Notes under the pieces: model-generated
Seen by the model: only the letters and a program-made list of their open reading frames with translations
The model's database searches: none
Told to the model about the DNA's origin: nothing
Translations under genes and position numbers: made by a program
Part shown: one piece after another, positions 1 to 3,466 of the stretch
Numbering within the stretch: the first letter of the stretch is position 1
How the letters are laid out: each line of letters opens with the position of its first letter
Assembly (NCBI GenBank): GCA_900770265.1
Contig: CAAGJR010000147.1
Location: 1-6,444, forward strand
Direction: 5' to 3'
Source of the DNA: an uncultured Acidaminococcus sp.
GTDB taxonomy: Bacteria > Bacillota > Negativicutes > Acidaminococcales > Acidaminococcaceae
DNA length: 6,444 nt

Positions 1-290
1 AGTTCGAACACATCCCGTTTGTAATTGGCGCCTCCCACCTTCCACCGGGGTTCCTCCCCGAACAGGGTGGGATCCACATCCGGGCCGCCGGGAATGATGA
101 GCCCGTCGAACAGCTCCACATAGTCCTCCCCTTTCAGGCCCTGGACATCGGGCAGGATCACCGGGATGGCTCCCAGTTTGGCAATGACCTCCACCAGGCC
201 CCGGGGAGCAAAGGGGGCCTTCACCAGGTTCGTCACCTCGGAGGCATGGGAATAGGTATCGGCTGTAATGGCAATGCGCAATTTGGACAT
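1..290 (-). CDS. Gamma-glutamyl-GABA hydrolase-like class I amidotransferase (peptidase C26), partial
   Basis: This is the N-terminal 96 codons of a minus-strand gene; the rest, including the expected catalytic Cys, lies beyond the left edge. The visible protein starts MSKLRIAITADTYS and reaches a PGGPDVDPTLFGEEP segment at residues 67-81, followed by KRDVFE. That glycine-rich D-x-DP-x-L-[FY]-G-E-E-P segment is typical of the gamma-glutamyl-gamma-aminobutyrate hydrolase (PuuD-like) branch of class I glutamine amidotransferases, cytoplasmic enzymes that hydrolyse gamma-glutamyl amide bonds. The ATG at 290-288 is chosen because an AAGGAGG ribosome-binding site (304-298) sits 7 nt upstream. The gene diverges from everything else in the window and has its own promoter. 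The substrate cannot be told from this fragment, and a generic C26 peptidase is equally possible. Its orientation fits transcription away from an origin to its right. Confidence 0.82.
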   Translation of the reverse strand, partial: MSKLRIAITADTYSHASEVTNLVKAPFAPRGLVEVIAKLGAIPVILPDVQGLKGEDYVELFDGLIIPGGPDVDPTLFGEEPRWKVGGANYKRDVFE

Positions 291-336
291 GGCTGTCCCT
301 CCTTCAAAATTCGTGTTTCCTGCTGCAAGTGGTTCC

Positions 337-365
337 ATTATAGGAAATTCCGGCGGCCTCTGCAA
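337..365 (-). promoter_or_regulatory. Sigma-70-type promoter of the minus-strand amidotransferase gene
   Basis: On the minus strand a perfect TATAAT -10 (342-337) is preceded at 17 bp by TTGCAG (365-360), a half-matching -35. The predicted start near 330 leaves a leader of about 40 nt before the ATG at 290, including the AAGGAGG site. A DnaA-like box TTTTCCACA (375-383) lies just upstream, so DnaA could influence this promoter too; that part is inference. Confidence 0.6.
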
Positions 366-427
366 GCCAATGGGTTTTCCACAGAACGCACGTTCGGAGA
401 AAGCCCGCCAGCCCTGTATCCACGGAC

Positions 428-549
428 TTTTCCCCAGATTTATCCACACCTGTGGATAAGTTCCTGTGGAAAACAGCCCGTCCTGTGGAAAACCCCGGTT
501 TCCCGGCTCCAGGCCTGTCCGCGCCTTCTGCCGCCGGAAGTTATCCACA
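428..549. other. DnaA-box module R1 (origin cluster 1)
   Basis: This is a group of DnaA boxes upstream of the short dnaA paralogue. Reading rightward: TTTTCCCCA (428-436, weak), TTATCCACA (440-448), TGTGGATAA (451-459, reverse), TGTGGAAAA (465-473, reverse), TGTGGAAAA (484-492, reverse) and TTATCCACA (541-549). An additional TTTTCCACA sits at 375-383 and a weak GTATCCACG at 416-424. The boxes at 440 and 451 form a head-to-head palindrome with a 2-nt spacer. The same spacing pattern recurs in four other places in the window. The last box overlaps the -35 region of the downstream promoter, which suggests autoregulation by DnaA. Confidence 0.9.
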
Positions 550-571
550 TCCCCTCCCCTTATGGTATAAT
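541..571 (+). promoter_or_regulatory. Extended -10 promoter of the short dnaA paralogue, -35 overlapped by a DnaA box
   Basis: A perfect TATAAT (566-571) is preceded by TGG (563-565), giving an extended -10 TGnTATAAT. No good -35 is present at 17 bp. Instead, the DnaA box TTATCCACA (541-549) occupies that position, with 16 nt between box and -10. The predicted start is near 578, about 27 nt before the ATG at 605. Extended -10 promoters can work without a -35, so DnaA bound here could repress or activate transcription; the sign of the effect cannot be read. Confidence 0.75.
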
Positions 572-589
572 GGAACCATCATGAAACGG

Positions 590-597
590 AAAGGAGG
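590..597 (+). promoter_or_regulatory. Shine-Dalgarno site deciding the start of the short dnaA
   Basis: AAAGGAGG lies 7 nt upstream of the ATG at 605 and selects that start over the in-frame ATG at 581. The 581 ATG has no ribosome-binding site and lies only a few bases after the predicted transcription start. Leaderless initiation at 581 would add eight residues (MKRKGGPA). Confidence 0.8.
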
Positions 598-604
598 CCC
601 TGCC

Positions 605-1765
605 ATGGCCCGCAAGAAAGCGGTGGAAACAGAGCTGGAAATGGACCTGTTCGCCGACCCGGCAGCCACCCCTGCCCAGGAGGCCCCAGCGCCCCGGAAA
701 CCGGCCCAGGAACGGCCGAAAAAGGCCCAGGCACAGCCCTTCCGGACGAACCTTTCCCCCCGTTACACGTTCGACAACTTCGTGGTGGGCAACTCCAACC
801 GGTTCGCCAAGGCAGCAGCCATGGCCGTGGCCAACAACCCGGCCAATGCCTACAACCCCTTCTTCCTGTTCAGCGATTCCGGCCTGGGCAAGACCCATCT
901 CATGAACGCCATCGGCAACCAGATCCTGGCCACCCATCCGGACATGAAGATCCTGTACATCTCCAGCGAGACGTTCACCAACGAACTGATCGAAAGTGTG
1001 GAACACAACCGGCTGGAAGCCTTCCGGGAAAAATACCGCAGCATCGACGTGCTGCTCATCGACGACATCCAGTTCCTGCGGAACAAGGAATCCACCCAGG
1101 AGGAGTTCTTCCACACGTTCAACACCCTGGAAAAGGCCAACAAGCAGATCATCATCTCCAGCGACCGGCCCCCGGCGGAACTGGATACCCTGGAGGAACG
1201 GATGATCAGCCGGTTCAATTCCGGCCTGACCGCCGACATCCAGCACCCGGACCTGGAGACCCGGATGGCCATCCTCCAGAACAAGGCCCATACGGACGGC
1301 GTCCTGTTCCCCCGGGATGTGATCCTGCTCATCGCCAGCAGCGTCACCAGTAATATCCGGGAATTGGAAGGAGCTTACAATCGAGTCTGCGCTTATGCAA
1401 GTCTGAATCAGGCTCCCATCACCCTGGAACTGTGCCGCAGCGCCCTGAAGGAACTGAACCTGATCGAGACGCCCCGATTCATCACCGTGGAGACCATCCA
1501 GCAGGTGGTGGCGGACCACTTCCGGCTGCACCTGTCGGAGCTCAGCGAAAAGAAACGGACGAAACGGGTGGCCGTGCCCCGGCAGATCGCCATCTACCTG
1601 ACGAAAGAAATGGCCGGGCTGTCCCTGAAGAAAATCGGGGAATGTTTCGGCGGCCGGGACCACAGCACTGTGATCCATGCCATTGAAAAGATCCAGCGGG
1701 AACGGGAAAAGGACCCGGAACTGGACAAAGAGATCGAAGCCCTGATCCTGGAATTGCGCAAATGA
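605..1765 (+). CDS. dnaA: DnaA paralogue lacking domain I (short DnaA)
   Basis: This is a 386-aa DnaA-family AAA+ protein with intact domains III and IV but no domain I, the part that self-associates and helps load the replicative helicase in canonical DnaA. Residues 1-16 are charged and contain EMDLF (12-16), similar to the sliding-clamp-binding consensus QL[SD]LF. Residues 17-48 form a Pro/Ala/Lys linker. The AAA+ core follows: Walker A SDSGLGKT (90-97, first Gly replaced by Ser), Walker B IDVLLIDD (147-154), sensor I IIISSDRPP (182-190), arginine finger R203 in SRF, and sensor II NIREL with R252. Domain IV has the DnaA signature GGRDHSTVIHA (349-359), so it should bind DnaA boxes. It closely resembles the full-length DnaA encoded at 3467, suggesting an in-lineage duplication. 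It probably co-initiates or regulates initiation, in an Hda-like or competing role; that is inference. The gene has its own promoter and terminator. Confidence 0.93.
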   Translation: MARKKAVETELEMDLFADPAATPAQEAPAPRKPAQERPKKAQAQPFRTNLSPRYTFDNFVVGNSNRFAKAAAMAVANNPANAYNPFFLFSDSGLGKTHLMNAIGNQILATHPDMKILYISSETFTNELIESVEHNRLEAFREKYRSIDVLLIDDIQFLRNKESTQEEFFHTFNTLEKANKQIIISSDRPPAELDTLEERMISRFNSGLTADIQHPDLETRMAILQNKAHTDGVLFPRDVILLIASSVTSNIRELEGAYNRVCAYASLNQAPITLELCRSALKELNLIETPRFITVETIQQVVADHFRLHLSELSEKKRTKRVAVPRQIAIYLTKEMAGLSLKKIGECFGGRDHSTVIHAIEKIQREREKDPELDKEIEALILELRK

Positions 1766-1805
1766 CCGGAAATGTTGCACAGCGCGACATTCCCGGTCAT
1801 TTTTT
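1761..1805 (+). terminator. Rho-independent terminator of the short dnaA
   Basis: AATGACCGG (1761-1769) pairs with CCGGTCATT (1793-1801). After one A/C mismatch, AATGTTGC (1771-1778) pairs with GCGACATT (1784-1791, one G-T pair) around the 5-nt loop ACAGC. Six T residues follow (1800-1805). The stem begins just before the stop codon (1763-1765). It should isolate short-dnaA transcription from the origin region downstream. Confidence 0.93.
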
Positions 1806-1940
1806 ACATGATTTTTACAATTCCCTGTAATTCCTGTCCCTGCCCCCGGCACAGGGCCGCCATTCTCCCCAAAGAATGAAAAAGAGTTTTCCACAGGGTC
1901 CCGACAGCTTCCACAGGCCGGAAAGCCCCATGGAATGGGC

Positions 1941-2061
1941 TTATCCACATAGTTATCCACACCTGTGGATAACTTCCGGTGGAAAACCCCAACCGCTGTG
2001 GAAAACCCGGAAAAGGCCCCAGGAGCCACGTTTCGGGCATTTATCCCCAAGGTTATCCACA
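1941..2061. other. DnaA-box module R2a
   Basis: The boxes are TTATCCACA (1941-1949), TTATCCACA (1953-1961), TGTGGATAA (1964-1972, reverse), GGTGGAAAA (1978-1986, weak, reverse), TGTGGAAAA (1997-2005, reverse), TTATCCCCA (2041-2049) and TTATCCACA (2053-2061). The first five have exactly the spacing of module R1 (12, 11, 14 and 19 bp between starts), and the final forward box falls 56 bp after the last reverse one. No promoter follows at the position equivalent to R1; an AT-cored palindrome is there instead. Confidence 0.9.
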
Positions 2062-2072
2062 TGTCCACAGAA

Positions 2073-2098
2073 GGTGTGAAAAAATATTTTTTCACACC
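2073..2098. repeat. 26-bp perfect palindrome with A/T core
   Basis: The half-site GGTGTGAAAAAAT (2073-2085) is followed directly by its exact reverse complement (2086-2098). The central 14 bp (2079-2092) are A/T only. It lies 11 bp after a DnaA box and 2 bp before the tandem GTCATAC repeats. A protein-binding dyad or an unwinding element is plausible. It is not a standard terminator because the T-run is inside the stem and is followed by CCGTC. Confidence 0.85.
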
Positions 2099-2100
2099 CC

Positions 2101-2128
2101 GTCATACGTCATAGGTCATACGTCATAC
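2101..2128 (+). repeat. Four tandem 7-mers GTCATA[C/G] (iteron-like)
   Basis: GTCATAC (2101-2107), GTCATAG (2108-2114), GTCATAC (2115-2121) and GTCATAC (2122-2128) are head to tail with no spacer. Further exact copies occur at 2353-2359 (just after the -10 at 2344) and, inverted, at 2626-2632 (between the ribosome-binding site and start codon of the helix-turn-helix gene). I see none elsewhere in the window. They look like binding sites of a specific protein. Confidence 0.85.
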
Positions 2129-2138
2129 GCCGAAGGAA

Positions 2139-2154
2139 ACCAGCTTACGCTGGT
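2139..2154. repeat. Small hairpin followed by an A-run
   Basis: ACCAGC (2139-2144), loop TTAC, GCTGGT (2149-2154), then seven A (2155-2161) leading directly into the DnaA box at 2162. On the minus strand the stem is not followed by a useful T-run, so a terminator is unlikely in either direction. Its role is unknown; it may be a structural element of the origin. Confidence 0.5.
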
Positions 2155-2205
2155 AAAAAAATTATCCACACCCTCCCTCACATCTTACACCCGCACCCTG
2201 TCTTG

Positions 2206-2327
2206 TTATCCCCAACTTTATCCACAGCTGTGGATAACTTTTGGTGGATAACTGCCTTCCCTGTGGAAAACCCCGGCAAGGGCTTTCCGGCTGGTTTTCT
2301 CCCCTTCCGTCCCAAATGTTATGCACA
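2206..2327. other. DnaA-box module R2b
   Basis: The boxes are TTATCCCCA (2206-2214), TTATCCACA (2218-2226), TGTGGATAA (2229-2237, reverse), GGTGGATAA (2243-2251, reverse), TGTGGAAAA (2262-2270, reverse) and TTATGCACA (2319-2327). Every start is exactly 1778 bp to the right of the matching box in module R1, and both modules continue with the same AACCCCGG tail after the last reverse box. This indicates duplication of the whole unit. Confidence 0.9.
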
Positions 2328-2349
2328 GGGCGGCCGGATGTGGTATACT
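2319..2349 (+). promoter_or_regulatory. Extended -10 promoter in R2, copy of the short-dnaA promoter
   Basis: TATACT (2344-2349) is preceded by TGG (2341-2343), an extended -10. The DnaA box TTATGCACA (2319-2327) ends 16 nt before it, the same distance as in the short-dnaA promoter. An exact GTCATAC lies at 2353-2359, across the predicted start. The next gene begins at 2636, so a transcript would carry a leader of about 280 nt with several hairpins. It may drive the helix-turn-helix gene, make a small RNA, or be a relic of a duplicated dnaA promoter. Confidence 0.55.
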
Positions 2350-2390
2350 ACTGTCATACAACCTTTGGAACAGGACAGAGGCAACCTTGT

Positions 2391-2415
2391 CCAACCATTG
2401 CCGGACACCGGTTGG
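2391..2415 (+). repeat. Hairpin in the leader upstream of the helix-turn-helix gene
   Basis: CCAACC (2391-2396) can pair with GGTTGG (2410-2415) around a 13-nt loop that itself contains CCGG-ACA-CCGG overlapping the stem. Shorter pairings (CTGTC 2351-2355 with GACAG 2374-2378) lie upstream. If transcribed from the promoter at 2344, this would be a structured leader. I do not recognise a known riboswitch. Confidence 0.35.
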
Positions 2416-2424
2416 ATGAAAATT

Positions 2425-2472
2425 GGGCTCACCGGGCGATATTTTGCCTGCGGCAAAAATCTTGGTGAGCCC
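2425..2472. repeat. REP-like imperfect palindrome, left member of an inverted pair
   Basis: The outer stem is GGGCTCACC (2425-2433) with GGTGAGCCC (2464-2472). The inner stem is GAT plus TTTTGCC (2438-2448, one bulged A) with GGCAAAA plus ATC (2452-2461), loop TGC. On the minus strand it begins CCGTAGGGG, a motif shared with the hairpin at 2530-2556 in the opposite direction. The pattern is that of interspersed palindromic repeats (REP/BIME type). No T-run follows, so it is not a standard terminator. Confidence 0.6.
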
Positions 2473-2529
2473 CTACGGAATTCTAACGGACAGCCGGACA
2501 GCGAATCGCTTCAAACCATCGCCCAACCT

Positions 2530-2556
2530 GTAGGGGTCGATCGGCGTGATCGACCC
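2530..2556. repeat. REP-like perfect hairpin, right member of an inverted pair
   Basis: GTAGGGG (2530-2536) leads into GGGTCGATC (2534-2542), loop GGCGT, and GATCGACCC (2548-2556), a perfect 9-bp stem. CCCCTAC (2470-2476) and GTAGGGG (2530-2536) form an inverted repeat 53 bp apart, so the two palindromic elements are arranged as an outward-facing pair like a small BIME or a miniature element remnant. Confidence 0.6.
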
Positions 2557-2619
2557 GCAGCAGGTTCCGGACATCTGTGAAATCGCCTGTTCCAGAGTAT
2601 CCGTTTTCAATTTTCAATC

Positions 2620-2632
2620 GAGGGAGTATGAC
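2620..2632 (+). promoter_or_regulatory. Ribosome-binding site and overlapping GTATGAC candidate operator
   Basis: GAGGGAG (2620-2626) is the likely Shine-Dalgarno sequence for the ATG at 2636. GTATGAC (2626-2632), the exact reverse complement of the 7-mer repeated at 2101-2128, sits between it and the start codon. A protein bound here could block transcription through, or expression of, the gene, which would be consistent with autoregulation. Confidence 0.5.
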
Positions 2633-2635
2633 ACA

Positions 2636-3259
2636 ATGATCACCATCAAAGACTATGCCAAGCAAAAAGGGGTTTCCTACGAAGCCATCCGGAAACAGAT
2701 CAAACGGTATGAGGACGAACTGGAAGGCCATCTGGTGAAACAGAACCGGTTCCTGATGCTGGATGACGAAGCGGTCCGCTTCCTGGACAGCAAACGGTCG
2801 GAAAACCCGGTCATCGTCTATGAACAGAATAAAGATGAAGAACTGGAACAGCTGCGCAAGGAAAATAAAGTGCTGCTCATCCAGATGAATACGGTCCAGG
2901 ACCAGCTGGGCAAGGTGCAGCAGAAGCTCATCGCCGAAATGAACACCACGAAACTGCTGACCAACGAAAAAGTCCAGTACCTGGAATACAAGGCCCAGGC
3001 CGAACAGAAAGACCTGCAGCTGCAGGATCTGGCCAAAGCCCGGGATGCGGCCCAGGAAAAATCCGATCAGCAGGAAGCCCTGCTGCGGCTGAAGGAACAG
3101 CAGATCGGTGCTTTGACCGCTGCTAAGGAAAGCGCCGCCGAAAACCTGCAGGCCGCCCAGACGAAACTGGAAGAACTGGAAAAGCGGGCCAAAGCCGCGG
3201 AAGAAGAGACGAACCGCCTGAAGAACCGCAGTTTCTGGGAGCGGCTGTTCAACCGGTAA
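2636..3259 (+). CDS. Helix-turn-helix / long coiled-coil DNA-binding protein in the origin
   Basis: This is a 207-aa cytoplasmic protein with no signal peptide or membrane segment. Residues 3-24 (TIKDYAKQKGVSYEAIRKQIK...) look like a MerR/KfrA-type helix-turn-helix, with a short wing near residues 30-43 (EGHLVKQNRFLMLD). Residues 66-197 are highly charged with heptad-like Leu/Ala, a long coiled coil that should dimerise. The C-terminus ends SFWERLFNR, a short aromatic amphipathic tail that could contact a membrane or protein. The HTH-plus-coiled-coil plan recalls KfrA, RacA and plasmid/phage HTH proteins, which organise or segregate DNA; I do not recognise an exact family. The ATG at 2636 is chosen because GAGGGAG (2620-2626) precedes it by 9 nt; an in-frame GTG at 2546 lies inside a hairpin and has no ribosome-binding site. 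The gene sits between two dnaA genes and DnaA-box clusters. It likely binds the origin, perhaps at the GTCATAC repeats (inference). Confidence 0.85.
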   Translation: MITIKDYAKQKGVSYEAIRKQIKRYEDELEGHLVKQNRFLMLDDEAVRFLDSKRSENPVIVYEQNKDEELEQLRKENKVLLIQMNTVQDQLGKVQQKLIAEMNTTKLLTNEKVQYLEYKAQAEQKDLQLQDLAKARDAAQEKSDQQEALLRLKEQQIGALTAAKESAAENLQAAQTKLEELEKRAKAAEEETNRLKNRSFWERLFNR

Positions 3260-3408
3260 GCCCCTCCCCTGCCCGCACTTATCCACACCTGTGGATAACT
3301 CCCTGTGCATAACCTGTGAATTGTGGATAACCGGGAAGCCGGAAGAAATCGGCCTCTGACGGCTTCCTCCCCGAAAAGTTATCCACATTGTCCACAGGTT
3401 TTTCCACA
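3260..3408. other. DnaA-box module R3, upstream of full-length dnaA
   Basis: The boxes are TTATCCACA (3279-3287), TGTGGATAA (3290-3298, reverse), TGTGCATAA (3304-3312, reverse), TGTGGATAA (3322-3330, reverse), TTATCCACA (3379-3387), TTGTCCACA (3388-3396) and TTTTCCACA (3400-3408). Spacings match modules R1 and R2 (11, 14, 18 and 57 bp), but two extra boxes abut the final one, lengthening the gap to the promoter by 24 bp. A hairpin GGAAGCCG (3334-3341) with CGGCTTCC (3360-3367) fills the space between the halves. No terminator for the preceding gene is evident. Confidence 0.9.
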
Positions 3409-3424
3409 GGCAGCCCCCTTTTCG

Positions 3425-3433
3425 TGATATAAT
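3425..3433 (+). promoter_or_regulatory. Extended -10 promoter of dnaA
   Basis: TGATATAAT (3425-3433) is a perfect extended -10. It lies 16 nt after the three adjacent DnaA boxes ending at 3408, with no clear -35. The start is predicted near 3440, about 27 nt before the ATG. Autorepression by DnaA, as known for dnaA in other bacteria, fits this arrangement. Confidence 0.75.
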
Positions 3434-3466
3434 TGTACGTACTTTAGAATAAAGGATGGATCGGAA

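Larger units (their letters stand above)
1766..2635. other. Large intergenic origin region R2 (probable part of oriC)
   Basis: These 870 bases contain no convincing gene. After the terminator there is an AT-rich stretch (1800-1834), then two DnaA-box modules (1941-2061 and 2206-2327) plus isolated boxes at 1887-1895 (TTTTCCACA) and 2162-2170 (TTATCCACA). Between the modules lie a 26-bp perfect palindrome, four tandem GTCATAC-type 7-mers and a small hairpin. An extended -10 promoter, a structured stretch and two REP-like hairpins lie between the second module and the helix-turn-helix gene. Seven exact TTATCCACA boxes occur here, the most of any of the four intergenic regions. This gap is large for an origin-proximal intergenic region. 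Confidence 0.8.

Noticed and set aside
452..604. Upstream in-frame extension of the short DnaA that could restore an N-terminal domain
   Set aside because: The 51 extra codons translate DnaA boxes and the promoter, do not resemble domain I, and lie before the predicted transcription start. The AAAGGAGG before 605 is a much better start.
560..2095. Long minus-strand open frame (511 codons) opposite the short dnaA
   Set aside because: It is antisense to a clearly conserved DnaA and runs through a terminator and DnaA boxes. Its Gly/Phe/Gln/Asp-rich translation resembles no family I know, and it has no ribosome-binding site. It is a by-product of GC-rich codon use.
2073..2098. The 26-bp palindrome as a bidirectional terminator
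   Set aside because: The T-tract is part of the stem, the G/C portion is only six pairs at the base, and no T-run follows on either strand.
2101..2128. Tandem 7-mers as a CRISPR array
   Set aside because: Units are 7 bp without spacers, far from CRISPR repeat-spacer organisation, and no cas gene is present.
2546..2635. GTG start giving a 30-residue longer HTH protein
   Set aside because: The GTG lies in the loop of a REP-like hairpin without a ribosome-binding site, and the added residues resemble no HTH N-terminus; the helix-turn-helix begins naturally at the 2636 ATG.
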